Shown here piece by piece: positions 33,045-44,110 of a DNA stretch of 64,000 bases. The translations under genes and the position numbers were made by a program. The notes under the pieces are model-generated. The model searched no databases, was not told the DNA's origin, and worked only from the letters and a program-made list of their open reading frames with translations. Within the stretch, counting starts at the first letter, position 1; each line of letters begins with the position of its first letter. Source of the stretch: Narthecium ossifragum. Taxonomy: Eukaryota; Streptophyta; Magnoliopsida; Dioscoreales; Nartheciaceae. The DNA is taken from the NCBI GenBank assembly GCA_963920575.1, contig OY986972.1, positions 17,030,502 through 17,094,501 on the forward strand. The letters are read 5' to 3'.

Positions 33045-34273
33045 GGCGTTGGGCCAGCAAGCACCTTGCTTTCCCCGGAAGGGTAACGCTCTTGCTCCAT
33101 GTCATTCAGGCCCTGCCTGTGTATACTATAACTATTGTACAGGTACCTAACTCTGTTTTGGATGCTATCGATCGGTTGGGGAGGGCGTTTCTTTGGGAGG
33201 GTAAACGCTTCGGGGCTTCTGTCATCATATGAACCAAGTTATGTGCGCAGAAGGAGGATGGTCGCCTTGCACTTAGAGACTTAAGCATCTGCCAAGATGG
33301 CTTAAGAATGGTTCGAGCTTCGAAGCTCTTACCGAAGGAGATCTCAATATGGAAAAGCGTTGTTGCTGCGAAGTATCGTTGGAAAGGTATCCTCCCGACA
33401 GGCAAGCCAAGACAGGGGTCCTCATCTTCATGGCGGTCAGTCTGTCGTGCTTTGGAGGTTTTGAGACTAGATTTACGATGGACAGTTACGAGGGGGAGCA
33501 AAGTGGATCTTATTAATGATTGGTGGATTTTAGATCTTCCAATTGCTAAGAAGCCGACGTTTGTTAATGTACAAAGATTGCCAGTCTCAGCTTTGGTGGG
33601 AGATCTGATGATAGGAAATGGAATGTGGCGATCTAATCTCATCAGAGGGCTATTTGCTATGGAGATTTGGGTTGAGATTGAGGCTCTGGATATTAGACCA
33701 ACTATAGAAGGAGATGTGGCAATCTGGATGAGATCTCATGGAGGTAAGGTCTCATCAAAATCTACATACCATACCTTATATGACAGAGTGAAAGCTTCAA
33801 AAGGGGAGTGGGCTTCTAAGCAGGGGTGGGCGTGGTATGCTTCACTAATGGTGTATCCTAGTGCCTTGCAGAGAAGGTGTGTGCCTTTTCAGTAGCCGAA
33901 GCGGAGTTTGCAGCATTGCTTAGAGGACTGGAGATGGCATTTCTGATGAGTTACAATAATGTAGTCTTTAAGTTAGATTCTAAAGATGTAGTTGGGTTTG
34001 TAAATGGTTGGTACTCTTGGCCTGAGCCACTTAGGAACATGCTCCAATGGGCATGTTGGTTAGCGGCTCAATTCAAGGAGGTGCTTAAACTTCATGTTTT
34101 GAGAGAACATAATGTGTGCAGATAGTGTAGCTAAGATGGAAGGGTGTCTAATGGGAATCTGTTTTGGCAGAGGGAATCAGGGGAGTCACCGCCGGTTATC
34201 CTTGGTGTTTTGATGTAAGTGGTTTGTAATCCAGCTTCGGCTTAACTTTTCAAAACAAAAATTAAAAAAAAAA
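33045..34273 (+). mobile_element. LINE ORF2 3' fragment inserted in the minisatellite
   Basis: The plus strand reads the post-RT linker of plant L1-type ORF2 (LAFPGRVTLLLHVIQALPVY, AIDRLGRAFLWEG, EDGRLALRDLSICQDGL), with one TGA inside at about 33230. It continues to IWMRSHGGKVSSKSTYH. The zinc-finger region that should follow is deleted near 33850. A plant-type RNase H then resumes (AFSVAEAEFAALLRGLEMA, KLDSKDVVGFVNG) to about 34190. The tail contains CCAGCTTCGGCTTAAC and a run of ten A at 34264-34273. The 5' end is truncated and no enzyme is intact. Array units abut both ends, so any TSD cannot be told from the repeat. Confidence 0.85.
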
Positions 34274-34880
34274 CTTCATTTTTATCTTTTTAACTTTATT
34301 TTTATCTTTTTATGTCCACTTTCATCTTTTTAACTCCATTTTCATATTTTTAAATGCATTTTCACATTTGTAAATGTATTTTCACCTTTTTAAATTCATT
34401 TTCATTTTTGTAAATGCATTTTTATCTTTTTAAATTCATTTTTATCTTTTTTAATGCATTTTTATCTTTCATGTATTTTCATTTTTTTAAAAATGCATTT
34501 TCATCTTTTTAAATGTATTTTCACCTTTTTAAATTCATTTTCATCTTTTTAACTCCATTTTTATCTTTTTAACTTTATTTTAATCTTTTTAACTCCATTT
34601 TCATCTTATTAAATGCATTTTCATCTTCTTAAATGCATTTTTATCTTTCTTGCATTTTCATCTTTTTAACACCATTTTTATCCTGTTAACTTTATTTTTT
34701 CTTTTTAAATGCTTTTTCATCTTTTTAAATGTATTTCCATCTTTTTAAATTCATTTTCATCTCTTTAAATTCATTTTTATCTTTTTAAATGTATTTTTAT
34801 CTTTCTAAATGCATTTTTATCTTTCCTGCATTTTTATCTTTTTAACTCCATTTTTATTTTTTTATCTTTTTAACTTCATT
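34274..34880. repeat. AT-rich minisatellite, main part
   Basis: About 30 degenerate units of roughly 20 bp, consensus near CATTTTTATCTTTTTAAATG, alternating with variants ending AACTC. All units are in the same orientation. The composition is extremely T-rich on the plus strand. Confidence 0.9.
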
Positions 34881-34884
34881 TTAA

Positions 34885-35431
34885 TCTGGATCTGGCCTTC
34901 AATGAAGAGGAGAAGGAGAACGAACGAGTGAGCTCGGTGAAAGGAGGCGAATGATCAAGGAAAGTATCATGTGATGCATCTTGTGATATCACGCGATCCA
35001 TCAACTGATGCTGTATGAAATAATCTTTTTGTATCAACTGATGCATCTGATCAACCAAATATAAGTTTGGACCATGGTGCTCATTGATCCAGGCAACCAA
35101 ACACCCCCTAATCTCTCTCCTACATAATTTGGTCAGGTACTTCATGTGAGAAGTGTGTCCGTGATTCTTGTCCCGTTGAGGACACTGTGGTGGTTAAGAA
35201 CATTTGTTCACTCTCAGCTAAACTTACAGGCTCAACTTATAAGGACAGATGAGGTAGATGTTGGATTCTAAAGTCTTGTTGAGGACATTGTGCTTGTATT
35301 GACCTAAAGGAGAAAACCATTTTGGATTTTCATAGATTTTTTTATAAAATCAATGCCTTGATCACAATATCCTCATCCAACAAATGTGAAATTAAATCAA
35401 AGCAAATACTAAACCAAGGATAATTTGGTTA
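34885..35431. repeat. duplicated segment, copy 1
   Basis: Closely similar to 48918-49463 over its whole length. Landmarks in both are GATCTGGCCTTCAA, TATCATGTGATGCATC, CCATCAACTGATGCTG, CATGGTGCTCATTGAT and CATGTGAGAAGTGTGTCCG. Similarity continues after the MITE (35763-35805 versus 49461-49508). It is non-coding in both places. Confidence 0.9.
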
Positions 35432-35762
35432 GGAGGCGTTTGATTGCTTGCATAAGCTAATGCAGTGCATTGCTCAATGCAGTGCATTATATCCGCTAAA
35501 ACAATGCAGTGCATTGCATCTGCTAATGCAATGCTGCATTAGCAAAAACAGTCATTTTAGCTGCATTAGCTAATGCAGCATTTGAGGCCCTTTTTGCATT
35601 AACTAATGCATGTATCAGTTAATGCAATGGCCAACCAAACACCCTTTTGTATTAGTTGATGCATGCATCAGTTAATGCAGTGCACAACAAAACACTGATA
35701 TGGATTAAAATGTTGTATTAGCTCATGCATGCATCAACTAATACAAGCAACCAAACGCCCCC
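35432..35762. mobile_element. MITE with TTA target site (Harbinger/Tourist-like)
   Basis: 331 bp with inverted ends GGAGGCGTTTGATTGCTTG and CAAGCAACCAAACGCCCCC, flanked by TTA on both sides (35429-35431, 35763-35765). The interior is rich in TAATGCAGTGCATTAG-type palindromes and has no ORF. The second copy of the surrounding duplicated segment reads TTTGGTTAATGTCT at 49456-49469 with no insertion, giving an internal empty-site proof. Confidence 0.9.
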
Positions 35763-35765
35763 TTA

Positions 35766-36787
35766 ATGTCTCTTGAATGTATTCAAATTACCATAGAGGG
35801 CTAGTGGAATCGTGGAATTGTTAAGTAATTTCGTCATTAATTATTCAATGGTTTGAATGACTATGTTTAATTTGAATTGTTAAGTAAAATTTAACAAAAA
35901 TTAATATATAAGTTTTTTGTTATAAAAGCCATCAAGATGGGGACAAATGCAAATACCAATAAGACAAGTTTTGCCACGATATCCTATAAGAACGGGTATT
36001 CACGAGAAACACGCACTTATAAGAACAAAAATAGGAGACAATTTGAAAATAATAGTTGCATTACAACAAAATTGCTCCATATATGTCGATGCATCAATAT
36101 TTTTGACTATATTGCTACATTTGTAGTTACTTAATATGAACAAGATACCTCATAAAACTTAAAAAAATGCATTGGCCCTATGGAAATCCTTAGTTTCCAG
36201 CATATCAAAAACTATAGAAATCATCAATGAGTCTAGAACATTAGCAAGTAAATCCAACAATAAAAGGGTAATTACATATACACCTGATTAACACCTTGAC
36301 AATTAAAACTCTACTACGAAAGAGGTCACATAATTGAGTACCCAATAGAGATATTTCTGCCCAAAACCTGAGGACACGCATTTGAGAGCTTGATGGCAGT
36401 CCAATTCAAGAGCCCTGCCTTACAACAGGATGGTCATCCTGGCAGGAAGCATCCAACAAGGCCTAAACCCCAGTGGAAGAGGCAAGGGATCCAGGTCAAT
36501 TCACCACGTATAATCCCAACTCGCTTGAATTGCTCGAATAAATGCGTCTTTGCAACACGCATTCTCAATCTCCAATCAAACAGCAGCCAACACAGTTTCA
36601 TACGAGCAAGAAACTAAGCTAACTGCATGCAGAAACATTTTTATTCTCTGAAAGATATTTAGCCCATGATGTACATGGGAATGATAGTGATATAGCTAAA
36701 AGATAGGTTTGATAGTAGCATGACTTGTAGTCGGGAAACGGGTAGAGCCTTCGCTAAAAACAGTCTTCCAAAGATCGATGCAATCAG
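35766..36787. other. intergenic and probable 3' UTR of the minus-strand gene
   Basis: 35766-35805 is the tail of the duplicated segment. The rest is AT-rich to about 36350. The 430 bp before 36788 are less AT-rich and downstream of the minus-strand gene, so they probably include its 3' UTR. No open frame with homology is visible on either strand. Confidence 0.4.
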
Positions 36788-38043
36788 CTACGCTTCTGTT
36801 CCACAAGAATCCATTATTCTTTGCGTTATCAGCTGCACAGCTGCATTTGCCGAAGAGAATGCTCCGTGAAAGCTCTGCTGGTAAGAAAGACTTTCCAAAT
36901 CTCTCGCCATCTTCAGTAAAATTTCACCCAATTCAGCCTGTTTGGACATCAAAGATTGATAGTACGACCGTGCAGCAAGCCTGCTGATTTCCACATTGGA
37001 AGGTTCAGGACAGTATTCATCATCCAACCACTTGTGCAGGGTTACTCTAAGCCATTCTGATTCCTGATAATGGAGTTGCAGAAACTCAGATAATCATGAC
37101 AAACCTTGATAATATATGACATACATTCAGAGTTTTACATCACATATATTAGACCACTCGCGATAATACTTTAAAAAATAGGAGTTCAAGAGAAGAAAAT
37201 CAATAATGTAACATTTCTAAGGGTACAAGAGATAGAATCGAGGACAGCATTGCTGTAATGCGTTGCTGCAGACGTTGATCTATCTTTTATATCTTACAAA
37301 CTATAAAACAGGACTTGATGGAGATGAAATGTTTAGGTGATTATAACTCGATTTAGATTGTAAACAAAGGTGTTTTGTACATGCATCAAAAGTCTCGTAA
37401 CAATCTAGATTGTACTCAAAATTTGATAACCGCCGGATAGAATTTCATGACAACAATATGGATGCTTTTCTTAAGACCCTCAAAGACTCCAAAAACACCA
37501 CTTTGATGGGGTCAAGGAGTGAATCTCTACGATAACATGTTAGTCTAAACGTACCAATCTCTCTGAATTCCTACAAGCATAACTGTTCAATTAGAGTTGA
37601 ATATGCAAAAGGAGATTACGTTGCTTAAAAGCATGCAATCTACTTCAGATTTGTCAAAAGAATTCGACTGGGGCATACTTGGGCTCTAGAAAACCATTCA
37701 ATTCGGAATCAAATGCTTATTGAATCAAAGAACAAATGCCTCAAAACACGATACGAACCTCTAAAGCGTTGGAGGGGAGGAGCCAAGCGTCGGGGACCCT
37801 GAGCTCTTCGACGGGGGCTTCAGGGACCTCTCCTCCCGATATCCCACGATTGGGGCTTGACAGCCGCCGAATCCGACGGCGACGAGGTGCTGCATGGCTT
37901 GTGAGTCGCCTCGAGAAGAGAAGGCCTCCAGTGGTGGAGACGAGGGAGCTGGTCGCCCCCGGGAGCGAGAGGGCTTTGAGGAGAGGGGGAGACGAGGGAG
38001 TTGTTCGGTGCGGTAAGCCGACCGAGTGAAACGGAGACCCCAT
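36788..38043 (-). CDS. two-exon plant gene of unknown function, 186 residues
   Basis: Exon 1 (38043-37759) encodes 95 residues and ends NALE before a GT. Exon 2 (37063-36788) follows a CAG acceptor and encodes 91 residues, ending in TAG. The join keeps phase 0. The N-terminal 70 residues are rich in Ser, Arg and Pro with few acidic residues (SLPGATSSLVSTT, RRLTSHAAPRRRRIRRL), which would fit an organellar transit peptide. The rest looks like a compact helical domain: EESEWLRVTLHKWLDDEYCP, SRLAARSYYQSLM, ELGEILLKMARDLESLSY and SFHGAFSSANAAVQLITQRI. These strings look conserved and I believe similar hypothetical proteins occur in other plants, but I cannot name the family. It is the only host gene in the window that looks complete and intact. 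Confidence 0.7.
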
Positions 38044-39715
38044 TTCTATCTAAAGAAGGCTTCTTCCAATGCAAGTCGAAGATATGGTTGGATGATAGCG
38101 AGAACCAGGCAATTGGGTCGGGCCGTTGGTCTACGACAAATAAAGCGTTTCTCTCTTGCGGCCCATGAGTCGGAGTGTGATCTGAAAGGTGATCCAATCA
38201 CGCAGTTAGGCGCACTGACGGCAATATTTAACAGCGTCTTTGTAGGGAGAGAGAGACAGCTAGAAAACGACAGGAGATTAATTAATTATTTAATTAAAGA
38301 CCGTTGGGCGTAAGCGTCCGTCACGCGTCCCGAGGAAATCTGGTTTGCAACGTGCCGATCCGATCAAATCGTTGGGGTGGCTTCACTCTGCCCCCGCCAT
38401 TTGTCACGCCCAATAATTCTTCATATATGAATACAGGACATAAACCGTATCAGAACTGATATCACGCATAAAATCATGCTGACACTATGTTGTTCATAAC
38501 TTCCTTTTACACCTACATAAAGTAAAAGCAAAACGGATCTCATAAAAACACTGAAAGAAAGAGTTCAGCAGAAGGCCAATAAATGTGCAATGGTTGTGAA
38601 GCACAACAAAGTATCACATTATCTTAGCCTCTAGGCTCATCTCATCAAAAAAAAAAAAAAAAAACAAAGTATTACATTATCAATGTGAAGGATTGATATA
38701 GCTATATGAGATAGAATTAACAAGATATAGTAACAGAAAATCAGCCTAATGCAGACTTAGCTCTAACCAACTGCTCTTAGAAGCCCATTCAGTAGTCCAC
38801 ATCCCATAAGATCGGAGAGAAAATACATCAGACTCATAATGCTTAATAGCAACTTCTTTTTGTACTATTTCACCAGAATGTAAAAGATGCATATCGCTCT
38901 AATACAGATGGCATGTTCTTTCACTACAGTCAGAAAAAACGAGGCTGAAGATAAGTGCACAGCTCGGGATGAATAACAGACAAAAGAGAATGCAATTTAC
39001 AAAAGAGAATCCAAATCATCCACACTACACCATTCAGGTGACCAATGCCCAACCCTGCTTACAACCATACTTAAGAAGGGAAAATAGACACTCATTTCGT
39101 CTTGAATGATATGAATCTAATTTGTCCATCTATCTTATACACATCAGGCAGTCTGCAAACACTAAACTTAGAGCCCTCTTTAACCATTAAAGTTGATAAT
39201 TGAATAAACAACTTGGATTTCATACAAGAAAAAGAGGATGAAAGGAAAACAGACATGCAATGTTTCTCATGAGCGTGAGAGAGAAGCAAATAGAAGACAG
39301 AGAAGAGCATTTGCATGTATCTACAGCATTGAAACAATAGAAATACAATGGCTCTTGAGATATATACACCCTGGTTACACAATTTTTCCTCACTGCTTTG
39401 ATGCCGAAAACAAGATTCCTATATTGATAACTGAAAGGTACTTATTTTAAAACGGTATCCACTCAGCTAGGTGGAATTCAAAATTTAACATTCATAAGGA
39501 TGTATAAACATTTCCTGAACGTAAAAAAGCACTTGATAATACATGATTCCACTAATTAATTTGCTTAAGGTAAAACTACATAAAAGTAGGTATAAGTAAT
39601 ACATTGCATATATTACCGTAAGATATGGAAATATGTATTTGGCTTGTTTCAAAATTTTACTTAATAACCTCTTCTTGCAAAGCTATCAATATCGCAATCC
39701 ATAACATGGTTTGAT
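38044..39715. other. intergenic, includes promoter side of the minus-strand gene
   Basis: 38044-38340 is the immediate upstream region and 5' UTR side of the 186-residue gene. A run of 18 A at about 38648-38665 follows GATGAGATGAGCC-like sequence in inverted sense and may be a retroposed tail. No gene or element could be delimited. Confidence 0.4.
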
Positions 39716-40661
39716 TAGGGGTGAGCATTCGGTGTCCGGTTTGGTGTTTGGTTCAAAACTGAAAAACCAAATTTATTCAGTCCAAAATAATAAAAACCGA
39801 ACCAAATTCTCCTTCAAAACCAAACCAAACAGAACCGTAATTTTTCGGTTCTAAAGCGAGGAAACCGAACCGTTCCTCCTAAAGAACCTAAGGATTTTAT
39901 GGCGAAGAAGAGGATTTGCTAGCCAACTTAGAGGTCAGCATGATGGAGCTGTGGCGGAACAGGATGGCTGCCGGCAGCGGCCGGCCTTGGAGTGGCGGCT
40001 TAAAGTGGAGGGAGCGTTGTGGGGAGCATTGTGGGGGTGGAGGACAGATTGGAGATGGGCGAGGAGGATCTATGGTAGGCATCACCGTGTGGGAAAGGCC
40101 GGATGAACTCCGGCGAGGGTGTAGCACTGCCAAATGAGGGTTGGGCCACTCGTTACCGGCGTTTGGCTGCGCTGGAGGACCGCGGATGGGGCTGGACACA
40201 GATGAGGAAGAGGAGAGAGGGAGTGTGAGGCGGTTCGGCGGTGATCCGATGGCCAGGGAGGGGGGTGGCGATGGAGCTTGTTGTAGGAGCCATCGGCATG
40301 AGGTCCATGAGGGGTGAGATTTGTGATCATGAGAGAGAAGCTGTAACCTATAGGATAAAGCTTGGATCTGACCAACTATATAGACATTTGGATCCGACCA
40401 ACAATCAAAACAAACTCAATTCAAACCATATGAACTAATGAAATGGATGAACCATAATCATAATATGCACGGACGAGAGTATTAAGAGAGAAAATTTTAG
40501 ATTTTTCAGTTTTTAACCAAAATTTAAAATTGCAAACCGAACCAAAAACCGAAAAACGAAGTATTGAAATACAAAAAAAACCAAACTGAACCGTTTGCAT
40601 CGAAAAACCGAACCAAATGGACCGAATTTATTCAGTTTTGGTTCGGTTTTGCTCACCCCTA
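39716..40661. mobile_element. non-autonomous hAT element, 946 bp
   Basis: Ends are TAGGGGTGAGCATTCGGTG and, inverted, CGGTTTTGCTCACCCCTA. The perfect 8-bp TSD GGTTTGAT lies at 39708-39715 and 40662-40669. Subterminal regions repeat ACCGAACCAAA and CGGTTTTTGG words. A GC-rich centre (39905-40270) carries short frames without homology, possibly a captured host fragment. No transposase is present. Confidence 0.9.
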
Positions 40662-43600
40662 GGTTTGATGCTGATTCTGGTATACACGTCCATGTAATCA
40701 TACTTGTCCCACTCCATAAAAGGGCAGCTCCAGTCTGTCTCTACATAACCACACCATCTTATCTTCATTCACCTTCTGAACTTTCAATCTTTTCTCCCGG
40801 AAAAGTGGTAATTCTTTGTTGTTCTTTGCTCCCTTAAGGCACCTAAAAGTATGTAACTCTTGCATCCTGGGAACAGACTCTGACCTTATGTTGTCAGCCA
40901 GGTTAATAGTCTACTCTTAAAGATCCTCAAGGTTGACAACAATGACCAAGCATAGGGCCGTGGCTGGCGAGTGTGTTGACCAACATGATGAAAATACAAA
41001 CCATTTTGATAATCCACTTAATGAAACGTCACCCTTCGAGTCTGAACTACTGATTTTACTCAAACTCAATCTTTGCTTCATGCCAAAAACTGCTGCATTA
41101 GTTTCAATCTAGTAGTGGCTAGGATCAACCAAGATGTATTCAAAGAGCATGCTTTTTATTCAATACATCCAAAACTTTGTTGGCACATGAAACAAGATGA
41201 TAATCTTGGTTTCTTTTTTCCCCTAATGAATCCCAGTTAGAACAGCCAAATACAAATTAGAGAGGCATCCAAATCAATTGGTCAAGGATAGTTCTGACTG
41301 ACTCATTGACTATCTAAACCTACAGTCAAAACTCGACACATTGATACTATTTTGCACGCTCAGTCACATACAAAACAGGAAAACCATTTGGAAAGCTTAT
41401 ATCAATGCGCTCATTTCCATGACCAGACAGAGATTAGAGTCCCTTCCAAGAGACTAGATATACCCTTAGCATGGATAGCATAAACAGGGCAACATTCGCA
41501 TATGATGCTTCTTGGATGTAGCCACAACATAATCCTAGCCAACTGAGAATCGTCCCCTCTATGAATACATGGATTTTTACAGATGTTCAGCAATCAGAAA
41601 ATGCTCATACTCCAAGCCAAAGCAAATGCCTTCCCTCATAGTTTCTCCACGTGTTATGGACAAAAAAAGCTCAGTGAAAGTCATATGCTAAAAAACCATA
41701 TCTGAAATATGTTTTGCAAGTTATTTTCTTGCCACTTGAAGATATACTTGGCTAATTTTCTAGAACTCTAGTAGCTTTCAGACAAGTGGACAGCCAGACA
41801 TGAAATATAGGCTGATCTTTATTATGGGGCAGTTAACCTCAAAGTTCTACCCATTATAAGCCCCATAAGGTAGGATTCACATATCTACATGACACAACCA
41901 TTCAACAGTTAAATTAAATTTCTATGGATATCACAAGCTAACTCAAACATCCAAAACTGTAGTTCAATTTCAAACCAAAAATCTCATTTTAACTAAAGAA
42001 CATACTCTCCTCCATGGATCAAAGTTTCATTTCAATTCACTCTGTCGGGAGTTGTTCTGCCAATTCATATCATCCACCCAAACTTGATCTTCTTGAATCA
42101 AATTCATTTTTCATAATCATTGATGCAGCTCCTGGAGGCAGATCATCAAGAATTGAATCTAAGAAACTCAAGATGAGAGGAACATCATTGAGAAAACAAG
42201 AGTCCATTCATTTTCTGCGTAAGAGACTAATTAGGCCCTTCTGCTCCTTGCAAGTTACAAGTACAGGAACAAATCCTCCATAACCTAACAAATATGATCT
42301 CACTCAACCACTCTGTTGGTGAAAAGAAAGAAACAACAAACATCAAAATGCAACATCGAAAGCACAACTCGAACATTAACATGGTTCGCATGACCATTAA
42401 TCTGTCCATGTTGCCAATGGATCATTAACCTGACCACTTCACTAGTGTAATTGCCCCCCACTTTAAAACTCGATTAAACAAACAGCAACCACGAGTCTTA
42501 AAAATAAGATAACAAAATCTGGTCCAGTTCTTTGTCAAACCTGTAAATAATGTGATAAATAGGTAAATCAAGTATCTTGAACAAGGCTTGTACCTCATGA
42601 AATGTGTTTGCTGGTATTCTAGCTTCTGGCAGTCCTTCAGATCAACCTGAATAGGAAAAAGAACAACCACATAAGGCTTCATGACTCCAATAGCCGAAAG
42701 TACTTCTTTAAGCAGAGGAAAAATGGAAGAATACTTTTGCACGTATAAGCACCAAAAAGTAACAGCATAGCACATCACATCCTCTAGACATCAACCACTT
42801 AAAGCAGAAGATGTTCGAGTCACAAAGACGACCACGATAAAAAGCCAACGTTTGAGACTCAACTATCCAACAATAAAGTACCAGCTTTCAAAACAATCAA
42901 CACTGCCACTTATTTTTGCATGCCATAAAGTATGCATAACCTGCTCACAGCATCCATACCTCGAGAATTTTCCACGTAATTACGGACTACTGGCATCAAA
43001 TTCGTCAAACAATTATTTTATCTCGATCCTGACACACCATTAAATACCACGGCAAACAATCTATCAACCACAACAGACACTCTGAAAACAAAAATTTAGC
43101 AGAAACACTGGGTGAAAAAAACGGCCCTAGACCCCTAAGTACGACCACTATCACCTCAAAAATTCAAAATAGGCTACAAAACCCTCAAAAACAAAATATC
43201 ACAAAAGAAAACCACGAGAATGCGAAGCAGGAGCATCCATACGCACTCAATAGAGCCTCCAGAACCAAATGGCCTCCGCTGCTACGACATATTGGGAGGA
43301 AAAGGAGATATTCGAGAACCCTCGGCTCAAATCCTCAATAAGGGTTCTCCGAGAACTCCAACCCTCAACCCTACGCGCGCGGCGCTGGAGAGGGACAAGT
43401 GTCATGCAAACCCTATAGGGAGAGGGGGAGGGGTGGAGGGAGAGGAACTAGACTTACTTCCGTCGTGTCGGATGTAGCGGAAATGAGGAAAAAGGGGGAC
43501 CGAGGGAGAAGTGGAGGGAAGTGGAAAATTCTGGAATTAAGCGGCCCGCCCAAAACGAAAATGACACTGACACATTTTCGACTCAAGACATCACACTTTT

Positions 43601-43669
43601 AACACTTGATCGATGTAACGCAGCTCAAATGTTAAACATCATATTTTACTTTACATAAATGATTTGTAC
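40662..43669. other. no supported gene; one isolated exon-like stretch
   Basis: Mostly AT-rich sequence without a coding signal. On the minus strand at about 42648-42597 a CAG acceptor is followed by VDLKDCQKLEYQQTHFM and a GTACAAG donor-like site, which looks like an exon, but I could not find partners for it. 43210-43560 is GC-richer and pyrimidine-rich on the minus strand with a GGAAGTAAGT donor-like site, as in a 5' leader. A minus-strand non-coding RNA or a diverged gene between 43.5 and 41 kb is possible but unproven. Confidence 0.3.
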
Positions 43670-43677
43670 ACATGTCT

Positions 43678-43945
43678 ACGATCGGTAGTCAAAATATCGA
43701 TCATGGCATCTATCCTATCGATATAGATGAAAGAATCAATAGTAGGCTATCGATTGAATGTATCGATAACCCACTACCGATATCTTCATCTATCCCATCG
43801 GTAACCCACTATCGAAGACATAGATAAACGAATCGGTAGTCGGCTACCGATTGAATGTATACCGATAGCTTCATCTATTTTATCGATAGTCGGCTACAAA
43901 TAGAATAGATGCTGCAATCAGTACTTTGACTATCGATCGCGGCAT
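43678..43945. repeat. TCGGTA/TACCGA inverted-motif block 1
   Basis: Words such as ATCGGTAGTCGGCTACCGAT, TATCGATAACCCACTACCGA and CGATAGCTTCATCTAT recur in both orientations at 20-40 bp spacing. Related blocks lie at 46925-47260 and 47944-48152. Confidence 0.7.
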
Positions 43946-44110
43946 GTGTATTACACACGGCAGGTGGCCGTGTGCACCAATCACTGCTCTTTACTTTAAC
44001 ACACCACACCAAACATCACTCATTGCCCAAACTACCCTTACATTGATACACCACAATACCAAAGCCAGCTCTTCCCTTCTTCTCCAACCCACCGAAGACC
44101 GCATATCTCT

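Noticed and set aside
34274..34880. CRISPR-like array
   Set aside because: Units are contiguous degenerate 20-mers with no unique spacers in a plant genome; it is a minisatellite.
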